Source: Sceloporus undulatus (lineage: Eukaryota > Chordata > Lepidosauria > Squamata > Phrynosomatidae). From it: DNA of 64,000 nucleotides. This document shows, piece by piece, positions 1 through 9,743 of the stretch (positions within the stretch are counted from its first letter, which is position 1; the number at the start of each line of letters is the position of its first letter). The notes under the pieces were generated by a model that was not told where the DNA came from, searched no databases, and saw only the letters and a list, made by a program, of their open reading frames with translations. Location of the stretch: the NCBI RefSeq assembly GCF_019175285.1, contig NC_056523.1, positions 110,124,279 through 110,188,278 of the forward strand, written 5' to 3'. Both the position numbers and the translations under genes were made by a program.

Positions 1-225
1 TATTGACTATACAAACTGTGTGTTAGGTTTTGTTAGATTATTTTTTGAAATCCTAACAGGTTATTTCCAAAGCTTTGGCTTAGACAGAGAGTGTCACTGT
101 CTCTCTCTGTTTAGGACAATTCTTGTAATAAAAGCATTTTTTGTCAGTTGCAGGCACAATGTCAAGGATATTGTGCTTACAATAACGTATGTGGGGTCAT
201 AGTAACAAATGCAATTACATATGTG

Positions 226-545
226 TAAAGTGGCTCAGCAGTTAAGATTCTGACGATTGCAAGGTCGGCAGTTTGAGGCCCAGTCACCGCGTGATGGAGT
301 GAGCTCCTGTCACTACTCCCAGCTTCTGCAAAGCAGTTCGAAAGCATGTAAAAGTGCAAGTAGATAAATAGGTACCACTTCGGTGGAAAGATAACAGCGT
401 TCTGTGCAGTCATGCTGGCCACATAGCCACCGGAGTTGTTTTTGGACAACATTGGCTCTTTGGCTTAGTAACGGAGATAAACACCGTCCCTGCAGTCAAA
501 CACGACTTCACAATCCTGTCAAGGGAAAACCTTTACCTTTATTAT
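226..545 (+). mobile_element. Sauria-type (tRNA head, BovB tail) SINE
   Basis: A tRNA-like head (GTGGCTCAGCAGTTAAGATT) leads to the body words GTGAGCTCCTGTCAC, CAGCTTCTGC, GCAGTTCGAAAGCATGTAAA and ATGCTGGCCACAT, and a tail of repeated ACCTTT units near 530-540. This is the layout of the squamate SINE whose tail matches BovB LINEs. Sequence 1-225 in front of it and 546-680 behind it shows nothing I recognise. Confidence 0.85.
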
Positions 546-679
546 ATAGTAACAGTCTGTCCTAACACTCTCTCGTCATCATGCCACTTTGAATACAATT
601 ACTGATTTTGGAAGCTAAGACGTGTTAGGCCTTGTTTCTACTTGGATGAAAGACTACTGGATAATTTCAGGTATTTCAA

Positions 680-1000
680 GCCTATGAAAATAATACTGCT
701 TGAAAGACTGGGGAGCAACTGTAGGCTAGGACTGAAAATACTGGGCTAGGTGGACCAATGGTCTGGCTCATTGTTAGGCAGCTTTCTGTATGTACCTTTG
801 TACAAAGAGAATACATTTCACCCAATGATGGCAGATGCTTCATCAGGTATTTAGGACTCAAGCTGTTTAGTGCTCTAAAAATAAGCATCAGCATCTTGCA
901 TCTGGGTGAGTAACAAACACACAGGAAACATAATTCCTTAAGATGTGCTGTAATATGGCTCCACTTAGCTGAACTAGTCAGAATTTTAGCAGCCAAACTT
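680..1000. repeat. Old interspersed repeat, probably LINE-derived
   Basis: The words CTGGGCTAGGTGGACCAATGG and GGCAGCTTTCTG are common at the end of squamate repeats. The following part resembles L2/CR1-type tails in inverse order. Too decayed for a firm family call. Confidence 0.35.
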
Positions 1001-2035
1001 CCCAGTCATCTTAGAAGGTTCCTTATATTGGCTTTATAGAAGACAACCATATGTGGATTCATTTATCCACATGCCTTTATCCATTGGTCTTTTCACTGCC
1101 TGGATAAATTAATTTGTACTGGTTGCTAGTTTCTCTTTCATATGTGCAACACAGAGTAAACTGTTATGAATATTATGAGTCTACAAATGCAAAATGACAC
1201 AATCCTTGCCTTTATGATATTAATTTTAACAAGTTCTGTATTTAAACGAACTACCATAATTAATTCAACCTGAAACTTGCTTTCACCAGCCATATAAGTG
1301 GAACATTCACCTTCCAAAAATATTAAGGAGAGCTGAAATGTTTATGGAAAATTTGAATGAAAAAGTCAGTTCTAAATTCGTTTTTCCAGTTCTCATAAAT
1401 ATGTGTGAATGTTTTTCCATTAACCTTATCCTGTTAATTCCTTGAGAAAGGACAGTGGGTAAGGAAAGCATGAATAAAAGCCAGCAAACAAGAACTTTGT
1501 TTTAGAACACTGCCCTTTAGTTGTTGAGCAAACAGGACTGATGGTTTTGAAGCATGAAAAAAATGTATAAATGAAATGGGAACTTGGGGGTGGGTGTCGA
1601 AAGAGATAAATGTTAGCGTCAATCTTTCATTATATTAACAAAATGATTTTTTTGCTTTTCTATAAAAGTATGTACATCTCATAATGACTTCAAAACTTTA
1701 CACTTCTGAGAGCACCTTACTGTAAATTATCAAATCTTAGACCTCTGATGAAAGGTCATCTGAATTATTGAAAGGCTGAAGATTTACAACAGGGGATACT
1801 TAATTTAGGACAACATGCCTTGTGTGCTTTAAATTAAATGCTAACTCTAGTAAAGTCAGATGGAATTTATTTTTAATCAGATGGGTATACACACAAATAA
1901 ATATTGTGTAATTTGTATACACAGTATTAGTATTGTACCTTTGTTTTAAATGCAGCTTCCATGGAACTGAACTACCTTAGTATCAGTTTAACATATGTGT
2001 TATTTTCTTCCAAAGATCTAAAAAGTAAAGTGTAT
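1001..2035. other. AT-rich flank without recognised features
   Basis: I see no gene, RNA or clear repeat here. Short open frames are not supported by any motif. Confidence 0.5.
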
Positions 2036-2480
2036 TTTTGTTGTTATTTTTTGTCAAGTCAACTTTGACTGATAGAGATCCTATAAATGAGAGACCCCCC
2101 TCCCCCTCCAAGAGCTCCATCCTTCGACTGTCCTCAGCTGAAATTCAGGGCAACCCATAGTGTTGTCTCTCTTTTTTTCCTAATGCAATATCATTTTTTC
2201 CAATGAGTCATATTTTCTCATGATAAGTAAAAGCAGCTTTGGTTTATGTATTCATCTTCTAGTGAGAGTCCAGGCTTAGTTTGCTCTCAGAATCATTAAT
2301 TTGTCTTTCTATTGATTCACCGTCTCTACAGAACTCTTCTGCATTACCTTATCTCAAATGAGTTGATTTTCATCCTGTCAACTTTCTTCACTGTCCAATT
2401 TTCACAACCATACATACATACATACATACTTGCATCCCAGTTCTTTAGAATAACTCCCATACGCAAAGCCAACTTCTGCA
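2036..2480 (-). mobile_element. RTE/BovB-like LINE 3' fragment
   Basis: On the minus strand the sequence encodes pieces such as YGCENWTVKKVDRMKINSFE, which match the end of BovB/RTE reverse transcriptase, then a tail ending near 2036 in the GACTTGAC-type sequence also seen at SINE ends in this window. A (CATA)n run lies at 2408-2431. The coding part is decayed. Confidence 0.65.
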
Positions 2481-2483
2481 TGA

Positions 2484-2636
2484 GGATTGCCAACTAGACT
2501 GGGATGGCCAACTGCAGCTCTGTTTTTGAACAAGATCTCCCATAAACCCGCACTACTGACCATGTTAGGTATAGCTGATGGGAATTGCAGACCAAAAACA
2601 GCTAGAGGGCCATAGTTGCCCACCCCTGCTCTACAA
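2484..2636. mobile_element. Palindromic MITE (TGGCCCTCTAG / ACAACTCCCAT type)
   Basis: Two arms face each other around GGGAATTGCAG, with outer ends resembling GATGGCCAACTGC and GTTGCCCACCCCTGC. This foldback repeat is common in reptile genomes. Other copies lie at 6499-6620, 7857-7958, 53327-53462 and 57740-57875. Confidence 0.6.
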
Positions 2637-3424
2637 TCACACATGCCCATCACTACCAATACAATCATAGATGGGCAAGTGGCTAGCAGAAGTCACGGTG
2701 GCAGGCCTAGTCTGACAATGCAAGTCCAATGTTGCCAACAGAGATTCATGGATTCTTTCACATGCAAAAGAATATTGCACACAGTGAAGGGGGCTGAGGC
2801 ATGTGCTTTGGAGATTCTAACTCTCATCAGCCCAACCAGCATAACCAGTGGTCAGGAAGGATGATGGTTGTAGCCTAGTAACGTATCAAGGGCACAGATT
2901 TCCTACCTCTGGCATAGCATGGAATAACAACATTCAGCTCCTGGGCCTATATGAACCATTTCACGGATTGCCAGTGTGGTGCATGCCATTTCTTCCAATC
3001 ACTTGTGAGGGATTATATTCTCTCCTTCCTACTATAGGTTACAAGCAGTGGTGTTCCAGTCCAGGGTGTCACCCAGTGTAGGAGTTGGGGGGAGGGGGAG
3101 ACACACAAAAGGCCACACCCTCTTCCTTCCTACCGAACGCTACTTTATTCATGAGTAAAACAGTGCCAGGCAGGGAGGTGGGGTGTGCTGGACCCTTTTC
3201 TTCCCTGCGCTTGGCTGGGTGTCACCCCTCTTGTGAGGTGTAACCCAGTATGGTCCCCAATATCCCCTAGTGATGCCACTGGTTACAGGCGCTGTCCCAG
3301 AGGACAGAACTGTGGTTACTTTCTCCTTGATCAGAGGGAGTTGACCAGGCAGGTCCAGCTCCATCAGGACTAGCCTGGAAGAAGGAAGAGCCCTCCCTCC
3401 AATCCATCTACCTTGGTCCAGGCC
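2637..3424. other. Old repeat remnants
   Basis: Contains paired GGTGTCACCC words (3066-3075 and 3216-3230) and a G-rich run near 3085-3105. Probably the remains of an interspersed repeat. A similar GGTGACACC word recurs near 3830. No gene seen. Confidence 0.35.
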
Positions 3425-3620
3425 TCAGAGGGAGAGAAGAACCACTGGACCTCATCCCCTTTCCCTCCATCATTCCCTTCTCCTTTTGTTTCATGTCTCT
3501 TAGATTCTAAGCCTGAGGGCAGGGAACAGTCTGATTAAAAATAATAATTGTAAGCCGCCCTGAGAGCCATTAGGGCTGAAGGGCGGGGTATAAATACCTA
3601 AATAAATAAATAAATAAATT
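3425..3620 (+). mobile_element. L2/CR1-like LINE tail with (AAAT)n
   Basis: TCTAAGCCTGAGGGCAGGGA and TTGTAAGCCGCCCTGAGAGC are typical of squamate L2-type 3' ends. The (AAAT)n tail at 3598-3618 gives the plus orientation. A shorter copy of the tail is at 51788-51856. Confidence 0.6.
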
Positions 3621-6118
3621 GATCACTGTGTAGGAGCAGAGTCTTCTATGCATCAGGCTTCACACAGCCTACTGCCACACTAATAGATCCATGGACCAAG
3701 CTCACAAGTTGCTATAAAACTAAAACAGTCGCATTAAAATTAATGGTGGTTAAGCCTCTATGACACTCACTGAAATGGAAATGGAAGCAGGGCCATCACT
3801 TGCAGGTGCAGATTGCACCAGGTGACACCTGGTGGGAAGGGGTGTCCTTCATGTCTGGTGGCTCTGTAAACTGGGTGGAAAAGTAAATCTCTTCTCTCTT
3901 TCGCCTGGCCAGCAGAGCCTCCAGAAGCAGTAGTGATGATCAAGTGTGATTGTAGAACAGGGGTGGGCTGTGGGGTGGCAGGAGCAGCCCACTATCACTA
4001 GAATAGCAGCCGCTGACTCTTGAAGAGAGGAGGGTGTGTTAAAAAATTATCTGCAGCAGGTGTCAAATGTACTAGGTAGCCACTGAGAGGAAGAGGTAAA
4101 TTTAGCAGATTAGCATTAGAAATAGGAATAAAGTATCTCCCATTAAAACAGAAATAAAGTATCTCCTGTTAATCTCTTTAATGGCATAAATTAGCCAAAA
4201 GGGAGTATTTTAAAGTCCTAAAGATTTCCATGAGCTTATTTATCTCATGGAAATCAATGCAGCATTATGTTTATTCATTCAGTACATATCTATTCCACTA
4301 AGGCAGAAGTGAGCAACCTAAAGCCATTTTTGCAAACTCCCGCAAGGTCACTGCTGCTGCTATTCTGACTCCAGTGACATAAATTACTCTTTGTAACACT
4401 GGAACAAGATGTATAATCTCTTCTTTTCATGTGAAGACATGGCATTTTTGCCAATAAATTCATTGTTGCTGGGATAATGAACTACATTTATCTGAATATA
4501 AGCAAGGGGGAAAGTGCTGGGGCCTCTTGCATGCTTTGCTTATATTTAGAAGTGGCAATTTTACCAATTCAACACTAATAGGATGGGGGCAAACTTGAGG
4601 AATGGAGTTCTGGACTCTCCAGTATCTCCCCCAGAAGTCTGAAGCTGTCTAAAACAGCTTTGCATGAAATTACTCCAAATACAGATGCTTTGTATCTGTA
4701 GTAATTAATGAAAAGCTATTTTAGGCTTATGGATGTTTTGTATGTCCTCTTTGTTAATACTGGCTTGCACAAAGCATCTGTATTCATATGGTAATAGGGG
4801 CCAGATAAACCTGAGATCGCTGCTCTGGAACACTATGTATATATGTTTAGTTGTTCCATTCTATGGAAATGCCATTGGAATTTATGCTGATTCATGTCTA
4901 CTTATTTTTTTATTCTTTATCGATAAATAGTTTTATTATTTACACTGCTGCTTTCCTTCCTTTCTTTGTTTGTTAGATGTTAGATGTGGAGTCAGGCTTT
5001 AATCTGTTTTTGTCCTCTTGGATTTCCTCCCAAGTCAGTAAGCAGAGAGCAAGCTGCAAAACAGATGAAACGTAACAAATGTTAAAACCCAAACACACCA
5101 CCATTTTAACACCAGAAACCAGAACCAGTTCAGAGGTACAGGTTCAAAATACTACTGCATGGGTGAAAAACTTCCAGAGTCCTCTCCTGGCCCCCTGGAC
5201 AGCAAAGCTCATAGTTGTCATCCAATTATGATAGTTGTCTTTATCATTGTGTTGTTCTGGGAGGTGTCATCCAAAGAAAGTGACAATCCAAAACTTTGTG
5301 ACAAAAATAAACATGCTGCAGCAACAAATGAACTTCAATAACAAGAAAGTGCTATCAAAATTAGCCAATTGGTAGACTGAAAATCAGCTGAAAAACAAAT
5401 GTCTTCCCTGTAGTCTCCTGGTGGCATGTCATCAGCCGCGCTGGTTTGAACATTCTAGGAGCTGTATAAATTTCCCAAGCTCCAATCAGTTGTAACTATC
5501 ACATGCTGTTGCTGTTGCTGTTCCTGCCAAAACATGCATTATGGTTTAGGCAAGCCTCCAGGGGCTATGCCCCTCTGCCTCTACTTGGCTTTTGAAAGTA
5601 GTAATGATTGTGAACAAAAATAGCAGAGGCAACCGGGTGGCCCACCTGGCTTCCCGCTGTTTTCAAGAGAAGCCCTGCATACTTAACAAGCAAGCTTGCA
5701 GCTGCAATCCAACTATTCTCAGCCCCTGATGGATTCCAGCCAGCCGTGCCCAAACCTCTCCCAGCTGGCAGGCATGCTTGGGCCACTTTGGCAGGCGACA
5801 GCCACCATGTTCATCTGACGATGGACTGTGGCTTTTTTAGAAATGCCACAGTGATGAATTCAGCCTCCTGTTTGGAGAGAGCTTCTTCATGTGGAAAGCA
5901 TTCCTCTCCATCAAGTATATTCTTTTCCCCACCAATACCATTTCAGTGTTATTTATATTCTTTATTATTCTCAGCATGCAAATCTTTGTATTGTCCTAAA
6001 ACCAGTCTAGTCTGAGGGTGGTACTGCTTTGGGTACAATGGAACCACATCCCACCATCCTACTGCCATGCCTAACTTGGTGCCATCTTTTGCAAGGAGGT
6101 GAACCACACCTTTAGCAG
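3621..6118. other. Unassigned sequence, some old repeats
   Basis: Mostly unique-looking AT-rich sequence. I recognise no exon, RNA gene or clear element. Confidence 0.45.
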
Positions 6119-6185
6119 TTGCAGAATCATAGAATTGGAAATGACCACAAAGGCCATACAGTACGATCCCTTGCTGCACAGGAAT
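6119..6185 (-). mobile_element. CR1 LINE 3' end fragment
   Basis: AGAATCATAGAATTGGAAATG and the following GACCACAAAGGCCAT match the end of CR1 elements read from the minus strand. Confidence 0.55.
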
Positions 6186-6498
6186 ACCGTGAAGTATTAT
6201 CTGTGTGAAATCTTTGCCAGGCTTTGCTCAATTGTTTGTAGGCAAACCCGAGTTCTCCACTGGTCACTTGCATGCCCAACAGAGTGAAGCTGTACACCAT
6301 TCTATCCAGAGCTAGGGAAAAGATACCTTTTTGGATTACAGCCTGGCTCTAGCATGTGTATTTCAAAAAGTAAGTGTCCCAAGCTTTGATCTAGGTATTT
6401 AAGACTGGGATATAAATGTATTACACCACCACCATACCAATAACTAAATTGAATGGCAAACTGAACAGACAATACCTGATTCATACAAACAGGAACAT

Positions 6499-6620
6499 AA
6501 ATCATGTGGCCCTCCAGATGCTGCTGTTGATGAACTGCAACTCCCTTCAATACTAGAGAGAATAATCAATTATAAGGGTTTCTGGTATTTGAGGTTGAGC
6601 AACATCTGGAGGGCCACATG
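6499..6620. mobile_element. Palindromic MITE
   Basis: ATGTGGCCCTCCAGATGCTG at one end faces CATCTGGAGGGCCACATG at the other. Same family as 2484-2636. Confidence 0.7.
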
Positions 6621-7224
6621 ATTTTCACTGCTTGTAAAGAGAACTGAATGTTATTAGACCTGTGGGAAATGGGCTCATATTGCAAATCCACGATGAATTC
6701 TTCCACCATGTTACCAAGGTTTTACATTCTGCCATTTGTGTCATGAACTGTTGACACGCGGGTATAAATTATTCTAATTCCTGTGCTGAATGAGGGATTC
6801 TGGCACTACCAGTGGTTTGCACAACAATTTACATATGTGAAGGAATTCATACTCATTACATCACTCTTTAAGAAGCTGTTGGCTCCAAATTCCATGCCTT
6901 TTACATGAGATTAAGAAACACTATTTAATAAAACAGTTGGTAAAGACAAATTATAGGAACAAGGAAAACAGTCCAAAACAGCACACAAGTGCTAGACTGA
7001 TAACATTTAAAAAACCATAACTGTAATGGGTTTTGCCCCACAGAGGAATTTTGCTTTATGACAACACAGTTGTTTTCTTCAGCTAAGCATACTCAGTTAC
7101 TACAAACTTGCGGGCTGTAAAAAACTTGCTTAGGGGCTGAAAAATGTTGATACTGCACTGCTACCTTGTGGTATATATACCAAATCACACTCTTGGGTTC
7201 TAGTTCAGGATTGGGCAACTTTTT
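6621..7224. other. Unassigned sequence
   Basis: No gene or element recognised. Confidence 0.45.
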
Positions 7225-7465
7225 TTACCTGCTGTGTATGTGTGCGCGCACACATATGCCTTCAAGTTACCTGTTGTCTTATGATGACCCCATAAATTGC
7301 ATAGGCTCTTCTTAGCAAGGATACTCAGAGGTGGGTTTGCCAGTTCTTTCCTCTGAAATGGAGCCTACAGCACCTGTCATTCCTTGACAGTTTCCTATCC
7401 AAGGACTAACCAGAGCTGATCCTACTTAGATTCCTAGATCAGATGGGATCTGGTGCCATTAAAGC
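7225..7465 (-). mobile_element. 5S rRNA-derived SINE
   Basis: Read from the minus strand, the head has GATCTAGGAATCTAAGTAGG, TGGTTAGTCCTTGGATAGGA and GGTGCTGTAGGC, which match the 5S rRNA box A to box C region. The body then ends CAACAGGTAACTTGAAGGCA, the tail also carried by the tRNA-headed SINEs at 19.0 and 20.1 kb. Confidence 0.75.
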
Positions 7466-7599
7466 ATTTATTTAAGCCCTTACGGTATTTAACCTATATT
7501 ATTTAATCCCCAGTCATTTTTACCCCTGCCCTTACTTAGACCCAAATACTTTGGAATCTCTACTCCATCCTTTTAACACAGAAAATGCATTTCTTTTTA

Positions 7600-7782
7600 A
7601 TTAAATTAATTTATTTAAAGGATTTATATCCCACCTTTCTCCCTAAATGGGATTCAAGCAAGCAAAAAAAAAATTACATTCTTTCAGTCTCCTGATGTTC
7701 CTGAACAAATTGGAAGCCATTTTGGGAATCCATTTGGGCTGAAAGGCAGGGCATAAATCCTTTAAAAATAAATAAATAAAAT
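7600..7782. mobile_element. L2-like LINE tails
   Basis: ATTTATATCCCACCTTTCTC and GGGCTGAAAGGCAGGGCATA, with (AAAT)n, are L2-type 3' ends. Two tails in opposite directions seem to meet here. Confidence 0.5.
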
Positions 7783-7856
7783 GCTCTTGGCATTTTCTCT
7801 ATTAAATTACCTAGGTTCTGGAATCATGTGATCCCCCAGACTTCGTTAAAATACAG

Positions 7857-7958
7857 GTCTCATCATCCCTCACCATTATCTGTGGCAGCTAGTGCTGATG
7901 GGAGCTGCAATCCAACAACTTCTGGAGACCTGCACATTCCACACCTATTATAGACTCT
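7857..7958. mobile_element. Palindromic MITE, decayed
   Basis: GCTGATGGGAGCTGCAATCC and CAACTTCTGGAGACCTGC are the second arm of the family seen at 2484-2636. Confidence 0.5.
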
Positions 7959-9164
7959 GATATAGATACTCTATAATACAGATACTTCACAGGGGACTTC
8001 CTTCTCTGAGTTTAACATTGACACATCAGACACCTTATCTATTACACAGTTCTGACTAGTCAAAGCCTTCATTTACAGCATAGTATCTATGTTCAATATT
8101 CTTATGAAAGGCATCTGCCTAAAACATCTCATTAATGTTTAATTGGGTGTATTTACTTAATTCAGAATATTTAATCTTAATATTTCAGTGTAAAACAGAA
8201 ACAACTCCATTCAGACATCAAGCAGTCCAGATCCAAGCATCAAGAGATATGATTCAAAGACAATATATGTAAGGAGCAATGTCGGGAAATACTTTGAACT
8301 GAATATTCTTAACTTTTTGGGGAAAAAAGCATTTCATATTTCACTGTGGTTTTTACCACTTTCCTTTCTTGTTGTCAACTCTAATCCTGCAACACAGTAA
8401 CAGTTCATAATCTTCCATTGACACAGAGCTGCACATGTGGAAGGGACGTAGCAAAACATTATAATTTCCTCCCCCACCCCCTTTTTTTGAAGCAGCCTTT
8501 GGCTGGACACACACTGTCCCAGAGACCCAGCAGTTTGTTCAGCCAGTACCTTTCTGAGAAGCTATTTGCCTTGTTCTACATTGACACCAGTGTGCAAACT
8601 ACTCGTGTGCCATGATTAGCCTGCATGCATACCTTTGACTCTAGATAATAGCCATATGCATTACTGTGTTCTGAGAGCTAACAGGGGCAGGGATGGGAGG
8701 CAGGCTCTATAATGCCTTATTAGGATCTCTCTCTCTCTGGCCATATGGTCTTGCAGTGATGCGGAGGTACCGCAGGAAAAAACTGCTCATGCCTACTGGT
8801 TAGTAATCTCTGTATCTTTGACACACAGCACAGAACAAGTGAAAAAGTTTCAGTAATTGATAGTCCAAATCTTCCTTTTTTACTTAGAGATGTATTATGC
8901 CTCCAGACCAAAACTCACAATGAAAAAAAGAAACCTGTTTGAATTATGCTCTCAAGCAGTACCAAAAAATAAAATAAAATAAAAAATAGCAATAATGCCA
9001 AGGAGGAGATTGTACTTTATAGCCCTTCCTATCTCTGGAAACAATGGAAGAAAAGGCCATTTTTGTAACTTAAAAGGAAGTATAAGAAGAAAACCACTAA
9101 GATTTTATATGCATTACTTCTTCAGTTTATAAGACATGCTTAATAAGTAAGATTCCCAGGTCTA
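7959..9164. other. Downstream flank of BNIP1, no features seen
   Basis: AT-rich, apparently unique sequence. A CT/AG simple run lies near 8730. Confidence 0.45.
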
Positions 9165-9546
9165 TCTGTATTTAAATAGATTTTATTAAAGGAATGTATC
9201 TAAGCACATTTTCTATCGCTTCTTCCCACTCTTCTTATGACTCCTTCCAAACTGATCTCTAATGAAAGAAGTTTCATGTCATCGGTGGGAAACAGATGAA
9301 TGTGTCTCACATCGTTTAGTTTAAAACCTGCCATTTTCAGAACAACAAGGTATAAATTTGCTGCCAAGTCCATAGTTCCTTGTCCAGTCCTACAGCTCAT
9401 TTAGCTTACTCAGAAGTAGTTTACATCTTTACCAACAACTGTTCTGTCTTCCAGAGGTCTCTGTGTCAGAATAATGCCAGTTTTTTGTAATAAATCCTGC
9501 ATTTCTCTTTCTTTACAATTGTGCTCCTTCTCCTCATTGAATGATT
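9165..9546 (-). other. BNIP1: BNIP1 3' UTR
   Basis: This is the non-coding part of the last exon after the TAA. It has no repeat that I recognise. The end near 9165-9170 is inferred from the AATAAA signal at 9187-9182 on the minus strand. Confidence 0.7.
9182..9187 (-). promoter_or_regulatory. BNIP1: BNIP1 poly(A) signal AATAAA
   Basis: TTTATT on the plus strand reads AATAAA in the gene direction, about 360 nt after the stop codon. It is the first canonical hexamer I noticed there. Confidence 0.6.
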
Positions 9547-9743
9547 TTACAGAAAGGGAAACAGTCTCTTCTTCAGGATGTAAAGCACAGTAGCCAAAAA
9601 CAAGGCAAGTGCAAGAAAGATGAGCAGTTTATCAGTCAGCTCTCTACGGTTGTACTTTGTAATAAGCTTTCGTCCTAGCTGTATTGTCCCAGACATGGAT
9701 TTGAATTCCTCATTGGCATCCACAATGGTTCGTGAAGAATTCA
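9547..9743 (-). CDS. BNIP1: BNIP1 last coding exon
   Basis: The acceptor AATTCCAG precedes TGAATTC. The exon encodes (V)NSSRTIVDANEEFKSMSG, the rest of the SNARE motif, and the tail anchor ELTDKLLIFLALALFLATVL, ending at TAA (9549-9547). A reading that continues upstream past the acceptor would begin MLDDLKYF; that part is intron. Confidence 0.95.
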
